Source: Collimonas sp. OK607 | GTDB lineage: Bacteria; Pseudomonadota; Gammaproteobacteria; Burkholderiales; Burkholderiaceae_D | Reading direction: 5' to 3' | NCBI RefSeq assembly: GCF_900111995.1 | Contig: NZ_FOKF01000005.1 | Span: forward strand, 62,001-126,000 | DNA length: 64,000 bases | Shown: positions 51,681-60,279 of the stretch, piece by piece | Layout: the number at the start of each line of letters is the position of its first letter | Position numbering within the stretch: position 1 is the first letter of the stretch | Notes under the pieces: generated by a model | What the model saw: the letters and a program-made list of their open reading frames with translations, nothing else | Databases searched by the model: none | Told to the model about the DNA's origin: nothing | Position numbers and translations under genes: made by a program

Positions 51681-52601
51681 ATGAAAGTTGATGCCGCCTC
51701 GGAATTAGTCTTCTTCGTAATGCTGGCAAAGCATGCAAACCTGTCAGCGACAGCCCGCGAACTCGATATCACCCCCCCAGCGGTGACCAAGCGCCTGGCC
51801 ATGCTGGAACAGCGTCTAGGCGTGCGGCTCGTAAACCGCACCACGCGTCGCGTCAGCTTGACCAGCGAGGGAGAAATTTATCTGGCGCATGCAACCCGGA
51901 TTCTTGCCGAAATTCGTGAGATGGACGATCTAGTCGCCAGTAGCCGTGCCGCGCCGCGCGGCTTATTGCGGGTGAATGCGACGCTAGGGTTCGGGCGCAC
52001 CACCGTCGCGCCGCTGATGTCTGAGTTTGCCCAACGCTACCCTGAGGTGGAGATACAGTTACAGCTGACCGACCGGCCGATCGACCTGGTCGAACAAGGC
52101 TTCGACTTGGCGATCCGCTTTGGCGAATTGCCCGATACCCGGCTAAGCGCGCGGCGCATCATGTCAAATCGGCGCTTTCTGTGTGCTTCGCCGACCTATC
52201 TGCGACAGCATGGCTCTCCGCAGACCCTGACGGATCTGGCGCGACATCGCTGCATTATTCATCGCCAGAACGATGACGCTTACGGTATTTGGCGCTTTAC
52301 CCGTAACCGCAAAACAGAGGTAGTGAAGATTCATGGCGCCTTGTCCAGCAACGATGGTGACATCGTACTCGGATGGGCGCTCGATGGGCACGGCATCTTG
52401 ATCCGCTCGGAGTGGGATCTCGCCAAGTACCTTGAGAGTGGCCGGCTTCAGTTGGTCCTGCCGGCCTATACGCTGCCGCCGGCAGACTTGTTCGTTTACT
52501 ACCCGAGCCGCAGCAACTTATCCGCGCGCGTCAGAGCTTTTATTGATTTTCTCGTTTCCAAAATCGGGCATTCTCCGACTGGCAAGCGCCCTAATCGTTA
52601 G
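51681..52601 (+). CDS. LysR-family regulator, probable tartrate regulator
   Basis: 306 aa. HTH ELVFFVMLAKHANLSATARELDITPPAVTKRLAMLEQRLGVRLVNRTTRRVSLT. Effector domain of the CrgA/YafC type (TVAPLMSEFAQRYPEVEIQLQLTDRPIDLVEQGFDLAIRFG). Divergent from tarD across 112 bp, it is the natural activator of tarD-dctA, as TtdR is for L-tartrate in E. coli. Confidence 0.92.
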   Translation: MKVDAASELVFFVMLAKHANLSATARELDITPPAVTKRLAMLEQRLGVRLVNRTTRRVSLTSEGEIYLAHATRILAEIREMDDLVASSRAAPRGLLRVNATLGFGRTTVAPLMSEFAQRYPEVEIQLQLTDRPIDLVEQGFDLAIRFGELPDTRLSARRIMSNRRFLCASPTYLRQHGSPQTLTDLARHRCIIHRQNDDAYGIWRFTRNRKTEVVKIHGALSSNDGDIVLGWALDGHGILIRSEWDLAKYLESGRLQLVLPAYTLPPADLFVYYPSRSNLSARVRAFIDFLVSKIGHSPTGKRPNR

Positions 52602-52780
52602 GGCCGTGCTTCTCAGCCAAGGATCAATCCGGCCACCTAACCCGGGTATTGACGGTCCGCTTTCTTGAAATCGCTATGCCCGTTTTGGGTCGTTTACTAC
52701 CTGTCGCAACCTGTGCATTAAATGCCATCGCATGTACTCTGCCCCCTTTTAACTGTGTGAAGTTGTTTTGGAGGTTGCTG

Positions 52781-53143
52781 TCAGGTGAAGCAGACGGCTT
52801 CGACATTATTACCGTCCGGGTCGATCAGGAACGCGCCATAATATGTCGGACTGTAGTCGGTGCGCAGGCCCGGCTTGCCGTTGTCGCGTCCTCCGGCCTT
52901 TAAGCCGGCCGCATGAAAACTGTTGACCTGCTTGTGATCGGCGGCGCGAAAGGCGACATGCGTGGTGCCGGCCTGCGCATCCGCGGATGCATACAGCCAA
53001 AGTGCCGGCTGGTCCGGCGGCCCGAAACCGGCGTAGTCGTCACCCTGCGACACCAGGACATGCCCCAGGTCTTTCAGCGCAGCCTGGTAAAAACGCACGC
53101 TGGCATCCAGGTTCTTCACTTTCAATCCGATATGGTCGAACAT
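52781..53143 (-). CDS. VOC-family protein
   Basis: 120 aa, AAGGAG before the ATG. MFDHIGLKVKNLDASVRFYQAALKDLGH and YGAFLIDPDGNNVEAVCF are the paired VOC modules, with metal-type residues His4, His (TTHVAFRA) and Glu (NVEAVCF). Lactoylglutathione-lyase-like; substrate unknown. Upstream of, and not overlapping, the AraC gene on the same strand. Confidence 0.87.
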   Translation of the reverse strand: MFDHIGLKVKNLDASVRFYQAALKDLGHVLVSQGDDYAGFGPPDQPALWLYASADAQAGTTHVAFRAADHKQVNSFHAAGLKAGGRDNGKPGLRTDYSPTYYGAFLIDPDGNNVEAVCFT

Positions 53144-53200
53144 GATGATCTCCTTGTCATTGCATCCACATGGATATGGATGCGTCAGGTAGCCATCATT

Positions 53201-54040
53201 TCAGATCGAATCCAATTTTTCTTGGAAAATCTTGCGCTCGCCATGGGCGACACGCTGGAAATATTTTGGTGAAACGCCTGCGGCACGGTGGAAGGTGCGT
53301 ACAAAGTTCGACAAATCATTGAAACCGACATCGTATGCGGTATCCGTGACGGAGCGGCCGTCAGCCAGCAAGCGAGCGGCATGACGTAGTCGCGAACGCA
53401 ACAGGTACTGATGTGGCGTGACGTTTAACGCGCGGCTGAACAACCGCAGGAAATGAAAAGGGCTCATGCCGGCTTCGATAGCAATCCGTTCGAGGTCGAT
53501 GTCCTCATGGGCATGCGCGGTGATCCACATTGCCGCATTGACGGCGCGGCGGCGGTCTTGGGTAGTCGTCGGCGACGTCGCCGGTTGCTTGCCGGAGGCA
53601 AGTGCAATGAAACGGGCTGCCAGCAGCAATCCGATTTCATCCAGTCCGACATCGCTGCGTCCTTCCGCCGCGGCTTGCCCCAGTTCGCCCAGCATGCCGA
53701 GACCCGCCAGCGGCGGCAAGGCGCCGGTGCGCCACACGGATTCCCGGGCGCCGAGCGATTCGACACATTGCGGTGCAAATTGAAAAGACAAGCATTCGTC
53801 GCCGCAAACATGGTGTTCATGCGTGCAGCAGAATTCATCGCCGGCGCACCCGATCATCACGGATCCAGGCACCAGCTCATGCTGCTTGCCGCGATAGCGC
53901 AAGCCAAAGCTGCCACGTCGCACATACGAAACCGAATGACTGCGATGCAACTCGGCGACCGGCCTGTCGGCCGGACTGGCGTTGCAACGGTAATCGATCA
54001 CGGTGATCGACGCGCTTTGCGAAAGAATGATGGTATTCAC
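53201..54040 (-). CDS. AraC-family transcriptional regulator
   Basis: 279 aa from GTG 54040 (GGAG closely upstream; no alternative ATG nearby). C-terminal double [49 protein letters not shown] and [33 protein letters not shown]. The N-terminal cupin region contains several Cys and His ([17 protein letters not shown]), which could bind metal or sense redox. Confidence 0.92.
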   Translation of the reverse strand: MNTIILSQSASITVIDYRCNASPADRPVAELHRSHSVSYVRRGSFGLRYRGKQHELVPGSVMIGCAGDEFCCTHEHHVCGDECLSFQFAPQCVESLGARESVWRTGALPPLAGLGMLGELGQAAAEGRSDVGLDEIGLLLAARFIALASGKQPATSPTTTQDRRRAVNAAMWITAHAHEDIDLERIAIEAGMSPFHFLRLFSRALNVTPHQYLLRSRLRHAARLLADGRSVTDTAYDVGFNDLSNFVRTFHRAAGVSPKYFQRVAHGERKIFQEKLDSI

Positions 54041-54106
54041 CCGCTCCAGTTTATACCGATTAAAAATTTGAACAACTTGTCGCCGGTATTGAATTTAGTC
54101 CACCCC

Positions 54107-54137
54107 TTGACTTCAAGTTAAGTTGAAGTTTTACACT
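54107..54137 (+). promoter_or_regulatory. MerR-type promoter before the SnoaL-like gene
   Basis: -35 TTGACT (54107-54112) and -10 TACACT (54132-54137) are 19 bp apart, the stretched spacing of MerR-controlled promoters. The spacer holds the palindrome ACTTCAA-GTTAAG-TTGAAGT (54110-54129), close to the SoxR box (CCTCAAGTTAACTTGAGG). It is 48 bp before the ATG. No MerR-family gene is in the window. Confidence 0.75.
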
Positions 54138-54185
54138 GGTATCCGGTCATTACTATCTATTTCACAACGTAACCGGAGCGAATCG

Positions 54186-54602
54186 ATGTCGACTACCCAT
54201 GTCATTGAAAACAATAAGCTTCTCATCCGCAGACTGTATGAAGATTGCATCAACCGGGGCAACGTGGCGTTATTGACGGTGCTAATCGCTGACGATTTTG
54301 TCGGCAACCCCGGCGCGCAGGGCGCTGCGGAATTTGCCAAAGGCATAGCTGCGATACGCAACGGCTTTCCTGATGTGCAATTCGAGGTTGAAGATTTGAT
54401 CGCCGAGGGCGACCGGGTCGCCGTCAGGTGGTCGTTTCGGGGAACCCATGGCGGGCCGTTTGCAGGGAAGGCCGCAAGTCATGCGCAGGTGACCCAGACC
54501 GCAAATGTGATTTTCCAAATTCGGGATGGCAAGATTGCCCGAGCCTGGGTGCAGGTTGATCGCTTGGGATTGTTACAGCAGATAGGTGTTCTGGCGGCCT
54601 GA
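54186..54602 (+). CDS. SnoaL-like / ester-cyclase family protein
   Basis: 138 aa from ATG 54186 (GGAG 8 nt before). NNKLLIRRLYEDCINRGNVALLTVLIADDFVGN, GIAAIRNGFPDVQFEVEDLIAEGDRVAVRWSFRGTHGGPF and FQIRDGKIARAWVQVDRLGLLQQIG are typical SnoaL/NTF2-fold elements. May be an isomerase or binding protein; substrate unknown. Expressed from the MerR-type promoter, so probably stress- or electrophile-induced. Confidence 0.85.
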   Translation: MSTTHVIENNKLLIRRLYEDCINRGNVALLTVLIADDFVGNPGAQGAAEFAKGIAAIRNGFPDVQFEVEDLIAEGDRVAVRWSFRGTHGGPFAGKAASHAQVTQTANVIFQIRDGKIARAWVQVDRLGLLQQIGVLAA

Positions 54603-54633
54603 CTGAGAGGAAATGCCACATTCACGAAGGAAT

Positions 54634-54654
54634 ATATTTCCCATTGGGAAATAT
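54634..54654. promoter_or_regulatory. Perfect 10-bp-arm palindrome before the DLH gene
   Basis: ATATTTCCCA (54634-54643), one base, TGGGAAATAT (54645-54654), 35 bp upstream of the dienelactone-hydrolase ATG. Position and symmetry indicate an operator; the regulator is not identified. Confidence 0.6.
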
Positions 54655-54689
54655 GCTAATTTAGCGCCACCACTTATCCTAGGGGGTAA

Positions 54690-55481
54690 ATGATGTCCTG
54701 TGAAATTTTGCAAGAACAAGTCGCGATCCCGGTACCGGAAGATGGATCCATCATAGATGCCTATGTCGCTCGTCCAGAGCAACCTGGCAAATATCCAGCC
54801 GTAATCGTCGGCATGGAACTATACGGCGTCAATGCGGAGATACGAGACGCCGCCCGGCGTGTAGCTGAACTTGGCTATGTAGCTATCGCGCCGAATTTTT
54901 ATCATCGCACCCTGCCCAACGATTCGTTGCCATTCGGTGCCGAGGGCCGGGATCGGGGCTTCGAGCATTTGCATCACTTAAGCCGTCCGACGGTCATTGC
55001 AGACGTACGCGCCGTCATTAATTTCATCCATGCGCGCCAGGATGTTTCAGAGCGCACCGGCTTTCTCGGTTTCAGCATGGGCGGGCACATTGCCTACCTG
55101 GCTGCGACGCAATTCGATATCGCCGCATGCGCTTGTTTTTATGGCGGATGGCTGGTCAATACCGACATCGAGCTTAGCCGCCCGGAACCAACCGCGTCGC
55201 TTACCGCTGGTATTGCGAAGCACGGCGGGCGCCTGATTTATTTCGTCGGCGAGCTGGATCACGCCGTCACGCGCGAGCAACGCGAGCAATTGGCTGCGGC
55301 GCTCGAAGATGCCCATGTGCGGCACGAGATGGTGGTTTACCCGGACACAGGGCATAGCTTCTTTGGCGAGACGCGCGATACATTCCATAGGGTGTCTCGC
55401 GATGATGCGTGGAAGCGGGTCCAGGCGTTGTTTGCGGAGGAGCTTTACCAGGATCGCCATTTTTCTGAAAAACGATCTTGA
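54690..55481 (+). CDS. Dienelactone-hydrolase family protein
   Basis: 263 aa. GMELYGVNAEIRDAARRVAELGYVAIAPNFY is the DLH signature with the conserved Glu; acid Asp in GELDHAV, His in DTGHSFFG. The nucleophile is Ser129 (GFSMGG) where classical DLH has Cys (GYCLGG), so ester rather than dienelactone chemistry may dominate. Cytoplasmic. 87 bp after the SnoaL-like gene but with its own operator-like palindrome. Confidence 0.87.
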   Translation: MMSCEILQEQVAIPVPEDGSIIDAYVARPEQPGKYPAVIVGMELYGVNAEIRDAARRVAELGYVAIAPNFYHRTLPNDSLPFGAEGRDRGFEHLHHLSRPTVIADVRAVINFIHARQDVSERTGFLGFSMGGHIAYLAATQFDIAACACFYGGWLVNTDIELSRPEPTASLTAGIAKHGGRLIYFVGELDHAVTREQREQLAAALEDAHVRHEMVVYPDTGHSFFGETRDTFHRVSRDDAWKRVQALFAEELYQDRHFSEKRS

Positions 55482-55529
55482 TTGATCGCGTTGAGGCGTA
55501 AATGCCTCAACGCAGTATCAGACAGAAAA

Positions 55530-56288
55530 TCAGGCAGCAAATCCGCCATCGATAGTCAGGCTGGCGCCGGTGATGTAAGCCGCCTCCGGGCCGGCCAGGT
55601 AAGCGACAAAGCCGGCGATTTCCTCATCGGTGCCATAACGGCCGACCGGCATCATGGCCTTCAAGCTGGCCGCAAAATCACTGCCGGCTGGATTCATGTC
55701 GGTATCGACCGGGCCCGGCTGCACATTATTGATGGTGATACCGCGCGGACCCAGGTCGCGTGCCAGGCCTCGGGTCAGGCCGACGATGGCCGACTTGCTC
55801 ATGGCATAGGGGCCGCCGCCGGCAAACGGCATGCGGTCGGCGTTGGTGCTGCCGATGTTGATGATCCGGCCGCCCTCAGTCATGTGACGCGCCGCCGCTT
55901 GCGTCGCCACGAATACACTGCGTACGTTAATTGCCAGAGTGCGGTCGAAATCCTCCAGGCTGAATTCGGCCAGCGGTGCAATCGCCAGCACACCTGCATT
56001 ATTGACCAGGATATCGAGCCGTCCGAAAGCGGTTACGGTTTGCTCGATCGCCGCTTTGATTGCGTTGGCGTCAGCGCTGTCGGCCTTGATAGCGAGGGCG
56101 CGTCCACCGGCTTTTTCGATTTCCTTGACGACTTGCGTCGCGCGTTCTGCCGAGCTGATGTAGGTGAGTGCGACAGCTGCGCCGTTCCTGGCAAGCCGCC
56201 TGGCGATTGCCGCGCCGATACCGCGTGAACCGCCCTGGACGAAGGCGACTTTGTTGTCCAGCACTGCAGTTTGTTGATTGATAGCCAT
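55530..56288 (-). CDS. SDR-family oxidoreductase
   Basis: 252 aa from ATG 56288 (GGAG upstream; 14-residue extension rejected). FVQGGSRGIGAAIARRLARNG cofactor loop, LVNNAGVLAI, IINIGSTNADRMPF with catalytic Ser, YAMSK with Tyr and Lys, TGASLTIDGGFAA. Classical FabG-like enzyme. Divergent from the LysR gene at 56435 and likely its target. Confidence 0.93.
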   Translation of the reverse strand: MAINQQTAVLDNKVAFVQGGSRGIGAAIARRLARNGAAVALTYISSAERATQVVKEIEKAGGRALAIKADSADANAIKAAIEQTVTAFGRLDILVNNAGVLAIAPLAEFSLEDFDRTLAINVRSVFVATQAAARHMTEGGRIINIGSTNADRMPFAGGGPYAMSKSAIVGLTRGLARDLGPRGITINNVQPGPVDTDMNPAGSDFAASLKAMMPVGRYGTDEEIAGFVAYLAGPEAAYITGASLTIDGGFAA

Positions 56289-56339
56289 GATATTTCTCCA
56301 TTTGTAGGCGCTTGTCGAAGTGATAAGCACCGGATTGAC

Positions 56340-56419
56340 AAGTGAAGTATCGGCCGTTCATTATGTCGTTACTAGCCATGAATCTTCATATTCACTTCAT
56401 ACAAAAGGTTTAAAGTGAA
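56340..56419. promoter_or_regulatory. AAGTGAA/TTCACTT repeats in the SDR-LysR divergent region
   Basis: AAGTGAA at 56340-56346, TTCACTT at 56391-56397 and AAGTGAA at 56413-56419. The last two form an inverted pair 22 bp apart start to start, next to the LysR start. Likely binding sites of that LysR. Confidence 0.45.
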
Positions 56420-56434
56420 GTTTAAAATAGAACT

Positions 56435-57358
56435 ATGGAAACCATGATTGGCATGCAGTGTTTCGTGCGTAGCGCCGAAGCTGGCAGTTTTTCCGAGGCG
56501 GCCCGGCGGCTTGGCATGACTTCGGCCGCGGTCGGCAAGAATGTGGCGCGGCTGGAGACTGGATTGGGCGTGCGCCTGTTCCATCGAAGCACGCGCAGCC
56601 TGACCCTGACCGAGGCCGGGGAAAGCTTTTTGCATGAAGTCAGGGATGGCCTGACGTCGATCCAGGCCGCCGTCGATAATCTGGCCAGCGCCGGAGGACA
56701 GCCGACTGGCGTACTCAAGGTCAGCATGGGCACCGGTTTCGGCCGTACCTACATGGTGCCGTTGCTGACGCCGTTCCTGGCAAAATACCCGGCGATCTCG
56801 CCGGACTGGCATTTCGATAATCGCCAGGTCGACCTGATCGCGCAGGGTTTCGATGCAGCTCTCGGCGGCGGCTTCGAACTGCCGCCCGGTGTCGTGGCCC
56901 GCGAACTTGCGCCGGCGCATCGTGTACTGGTCGCCGCGCCAGGCTACTTCAACGACCGGCCGGCGCCGGCATCGCCGGCAGATCTAGGCGCGTTCGATGG
57001 CATTTTCATCCGCTCGCCGCAGACCGGACGGATACGCCCCTGGCCTTTGCGCAACCGGGCCAATCAGCAGGCGCCGGTGACGCTGCGCATGCGCATGACC
57101 ATGAGCGATCCCGAAGCCGCTTGCGAAAGCGCTCAAATGGGTCTCGGGATTGCCTTGGTCAGCATGCCGAACGCTCTGCCGTTCCTGCAAAACAAAACCT
57201 TGGTACGCGTCTTGCCGGACTGGTATGTCGATGGCGGCACATTGTCGTTGTACTTCGCCGCCCAAAAGCTGTTGCCTGCCAAGACCCGCGTATTTGTCGA
57301 CTTTGTGGTGGAACATTTTCGGGCGCAGGAACTGGCCAGGCATTTTTCGGCGTTTTGA
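56435..57358 (+). CDS. LysR-family transcriptional regulator
   Basis: 307 aa. HTH MIGMQCFVRSAEAGSFSEAARRLGMTSAAVGKNVARLETGLGVRLFHRSTRSLTLTEAG; effector domain of the CrgA/YafC subgroup. Divergent from the SDR gene (146 bp between starts) with repeated half-sites. Confidence 0.93.
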   Translation: METMIGMQCFVRSAEAGSFSEAARRLGMTSAAVGKNVARLETGLGVRLFHRSTRSLTLTEAGESFLHEVRDGLTSIQAAVDNLASAGGQPTGVLKVSMGTGFGRTYMVPLLTPFLAKYPAISPDWHFDNRQVDLIAQGFDAALGGGFELPPGVVARELAPAHRVLVAAPGYFNDRPAPASPADLGAFDGIFIRSPQTGRIRPWPLRNRANQQAPVTLRMRMTMSDPEAACESAQMGLGIALVSMPNALPFLQNKTLVRVLPDWYVDGGTLSLYFAAQKLLPAKTRVFVDFVVEHFRAQELARHFSAF

Positions 57359-57433
57359 AAGTCTTGGCGGGATGAAAGCTGTGTGGAGCAGGTTTCGAGA
57401 GATCAGGGGCCGCCATTCAGTAGTGAATCGACC

Positions 57434-57588
57434 CTACATCACGGCTACGGAGATAGGCGCTTCATTTATCGCAGGTTTGTTTCTTTGCGGTTTTACTGCT
57501 TCTGCTCCGTGGTCCACTAAGCGCGGTCAGAGTGAGGTTTCGGCGGTAAAACATACCGAAAGTTCACTCTGACCCCGGTTAGTTCGTG
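57434..57588 (+). repeat. Dispersed ~155-bp palindromic repeat, copy B
   Basis: Matches the reverse complement of 10561-10717, differing by scattered substitutions and one short diverged segment. Contains GGTCAGAGTGAGGTTTCGG / CCGAAAGTTCACTCTGACC (57525-57575) and CTGCTCCGTGGTCCACTAAG. Lies between convergent genes; the 57359-57622 gap has no gene. Confidence 0.8.
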
Positions 57589-57622
57589 CTGCTTGTCGCG
57601 TAGAAGGAGAATCAGGCTGTGA

Positions 57623-58492
57623 TTAACGGTCCGCGTTGTCCAACAGTTCTGTCAACACATCCGCCGCATTCGCAATGTGCGCCCCGCGCGCCACCATATC
57701 CACCACGAATTCCCGATACTGCGCCTCGAACCCGCTCACAGGACTCATGCAATCGGTCACCAGCACCAGTTTCGCTACATGCTGGGGACCGAAATAATCG
57801 GCGATATGTTCCGTGGTGGCCTTCACGCAATGGCTGCCGGCTTCGCCGGTGATGTAGATGCGGTCGGCTGCGGCCAGGCTGTTTAGAAAGGCTTGGTTCG
57901 ATTGCGTCAGCACATCGTCGGGATCGGGCACTTCGGCCTGCACCGCGGAATAGTGCTCGGTCCACGGATTGCTGCCTTTGCTGATCTTGTTGACGCTGCG
58001 CAGGGTGCCTTCTTCCCAGCGGTTGTAGGCGCGCCGTACGTCGGCGTGGACGTTGTGGCCCCATGAGCCGATCTCGCAATGGACCGGCCATATCATCAGC
58101 CGATAACGTCCCGCCGCTTCCAGTTGATCCAGGTAGTGCAGCACCCGCGGCAGTGCTGCGGGCACGCGTGGCAGATATCTGACGGCGCGCACATCGGCCG
58201 CCGAAATCTGGGTAAACGGCACGACCTCGCTACCCGTCGCGCTTATCCAGAATCCAGGGTGGGCGATATCGAGCCGGTGATGCGAATCGAGTGTGATGCT
58301 GATTTCGCTGATGCCTGCGCCGCCGCGAGTGATCATGTCCGCCACGCGCAGCATGTCGCCGTGGGCGCCTGGCACAGGTAGCGCGGGGGCTGACGTGCGG
58401 CCGCTGGCCGGATCGTCCGAAAGATAGTCGGGTGGCAGATCGCAAAAATCGTTTTGCGGATCGATGATCAACAGGTGTAGGTTGCGGCGCAT
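57623..58492 (-). CDS. Cysteine hydrolase (isochorismatase/nicotinamidase-like)
   Basis: 289 aa, AGGA before the ATG. LHLLIIDPQNDFCDLP is the N-terminal motif with the catalytic Asp, and ITGEAGSHCVKATTEHIAD carries the nucleophilic Cys. An insert of about 90 residues makes it longer than PncA (about 210 aa). Amide hydrolysis of nicotinamide or a similar ring amide is possible but unproven. The HAD gene lies 50 bp upstream on the same strand. Confidence 0.83.
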   Translation of the reverse strand: MRRNLHLLIIDPQNDFCDLPPDYLSDDPASGRTSAPALPVPGAHGDMLRVADMITRGGAGISEISITLDSHHRLDIAHPGFWISATGSEVVPFTQISAADVRAVRYLPRVPAALPRVLHYLDQLEAAGRYRLMIWPVHCEIGSWGHNVHADVRRAYNRWEEGTLRSVNKISKGSNPWTEHYSAVQAEVPDPDDVLTQSNQAFLNSLAAADRIYITGEAGSHCVKATTEHIADYFGPQHVAKLVLVTDCMSPVSGFEAQYREFVVDMVARGAHIANAADVLTELLDNADR

Positions 58493-58542
58493 CCGATTTT
58501 CCTATGTTTTTCCTTGCTGCCTGCCTGATATCGTTTTTTTGC

Positions 58543-59022
58543 TTAAAGCGCGGCCAGCATGGTTTTCAGTGCGTCCTGTGTTGCCGGATCGCTCAGGCCC
58601 AGATTGCCTTTGGTTTCCAGCAAATGGTCGCGGCTGGTTGCCGGCCAGCCGAAGGCGTCGTCGTCGAGCGCCAGCCAGCTGGTCGGCTTGCGGCGTTCGA
58701 CATCGCGCAAGATTTGCATGCCGCGTGGCATGGTGTCGAATTCCGCCGGCGTCAGTTTGGGGTGATGGAAGGTGGAGCCGATCACGCGCTCGCGCAGGCT
58801 CTCGGTGAGTTCCTGTCTGGTGTCGTCGAATCCCAGTGCCCGGACCCAGCTGGTGGAAAGGACGATTTTGACGTCTGGATAGGGGGCCAGCAGCTCTTCC
58901 AGGATCGGCATCCATTCAAAGAACGAGCGGTCCGGCGTGGCGATGTAGAGGCCGCGCTTGCGGTTACGGATGACTTTGTCGTCGTGCAGGACACCGTTGT
59001 AGTCCAGATAGAGAATTTTCAT
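58543..59022 (-). CDS. Small HAD-domain protein (HAD_SAK-like)
   Basis: 159 aa from MKILYLDYNGVLHDD. HAD motif I is DYN rather than DxD, with Asn in the acid/base position. Motif II region KIVLSTSWVRALGF and motif III/IV WLALDDDAFGWP follow. The pattern fits the HAD domain found in or beside RNA-repair proteins (HAD_SAK-like). Phosphatase activity is doubtful if the second Asp is required. Same strand as the cysteine hydrolase, 50 bp ahead of it. Confidence 0.78.
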   Translation of the reverse strand: MKILYLDYNGVLHDDKVIRNRKRGLYIATPDRSFFEWMPILEELLAPYPDVKIVLSTSWVRALGFDDTRQELTESLRERVIGSTFHHPKLTPAEFDTMPRGMQILRDVERRKPTSWLALDDDAFGWPATSRDHLLETKGNLGLSDPATQDALKTMLAAL

Positions 59023-59070
59023 AATGTGTCGAGCCAAGCGTCGAAATAAGGGGTGAATTAAGCGTTACGT

Positions 59071-59102
59071 ATCAGGGTCGAATCGAGATTTCGGTCCCTG
59101 AT
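59071..59102. other. Hairpin in the HAD-LLM divergent region
   Basis: ATCAGGG (59071-59077) / CCCTGAT (59096-59102), 18-nt loop, in a 248-bp region without genes. No T-run; may be an operator. Confidence 0.35.
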
Positions 59103-59270
59103 TAGGGCAAAAGCTTGCAAATCAGGCATTTGCAGGAGTGGCGCTATTAGACCACCAAGTTTACTCCAAGGGAATCGCCATGCCTGCGAATCGGCAAAAT
59201 GGCCCACCGCCAGCAGGCTTAAACCACTGCAGATATACTCGAAAACCGCAAGCTGAACAAGGAAGTCGCT

Positions 59271-60278
59271 GTGATCCCAATTTCAATTCTGGACCTGGTC
59301 CGTATCCGCCAAGGTAGTGATGCGCGCACCGCGCTCGACCATGCGCGCGATCTGGCGTTGCACGCCGAGGGCTGGAACTATCGCCGTTTCTGGATGGCAG
59401 AACACCACAACATGCGCGGCATCGCCAGCGCCGCCACTGCCGTGGCGATAGGCCACGTCGCTGCCGGCACCAGCACCATACGGGTGGGCGCCGGTGGCGT
59501 CATGTTGCCGAATCATTCACCGCTGGTGATTGCCGAGCAGTTCGGCACGCTGGCTTCGCTGTTTCCCGGTCGTATCGATCTCGGCCTGGGGCGCGCGCCT
59601 GGCACCGACCAGATCACCACACGGGCGCTGCGGCGCGATCCGGCCAGTGCCGAGTCGTTTCCACAGGATGTGCTGGAATTGCAAGCCTTCCTGGCGCCGG
59701 CCGAGCCGGACCAGCGCATCGTCGCGGTGCCGGGCCACGGCACCCAGGTGCCGCTGTGGATCCTGGGGTCAAGTACCTTTGGCTCGCGCCTGGCCGCCGA
59801 GCTTGGCTTGCCGTACGCCTTCGCTTCGCATTTCGCGCCGGATTCTCTGGACATGGCGCTGCAACTGTATCGCGCCCAATTCAAGCCGTCCGCGCAGCAG
59901 GCCAGGCCCCACGCGATGGTGGGTGTCAACATCATCGCCGCCGATACCGATGCCGAGGCACGCCGTCTGGCGACTACCCAGCAAATGTCGTTCACCGACA
60001 TGCACCGTGGCGTCCGTGGCCTGAGCAAGCCGCCTATCGACGATATCGAAACCTATTGGTCGCCGCTGGAAAAGGCGCAGGCTTCGCACATGCTGGCGTG
60101 TTCGATCATCGGCTCGCCGGAAACCGTGCGCGAAGGATTGGAAAAATTCCTGTTACGTACAGGCGCCGATGAATTGATGATTGTTTCGGATGTGTTCGAG
60201 CACAAGGCGCGGCTGCATTCCTATGAAATCATCGCCGACGTTGCGCGTAGCGTGGAGCCGCTGCAAATGTCGATTTAG
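59271..60278 (+). CDS. LLM-class flavin-dependent oxidoreductase
   Basis: 335 aa from GTG 59271 (AAGGA 7 nt before). Bacterial-luciferase-like TIM barrel: [109 protein letters not shown] is described by its motifs [15 protein letters not shown] and LGRAPGTDQ. Uses reduced FMN. Group akin to YhbW; substrate unknown. The next gene begins 1 nt after its stop. Confidence 0.92.
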   Translation: MIPISILDLVRIRQGSDARTALDHARDLALHAEGWNYRRFWMAEHHNMRGIASAATAVAIGHVAAGTSTIRVGAGGVMLPNHSPLVIAEQFGTLASLFPGRIDLGLGRAPGTDQITTRALRRDPASAESFPQDVLELQAFLAPAEPDQRIVAVPGHGTQVPLWILGSSTFGSRLAAELGLPYAFASHFAPDSLDMALQLYRAQFKPSAQQARPHAMVGVNIIAADTDAEARRLATTQQMSFTDMHRGVRGLSKPPIDDIETYWSPLEKAQASHMLACSIIGSPETVREGLEKFLLRTGADELMIVSDVFEHKARLHSYEIIADVARSVEPLQMSI

Positions 60279-60279
60279 C

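Noticed and set aside
55482-56228. 248-codon plus-strand frame over the SDR gene
   Set aside because: The minus-strand SDR has all catalytic motifs and a ribosome site.
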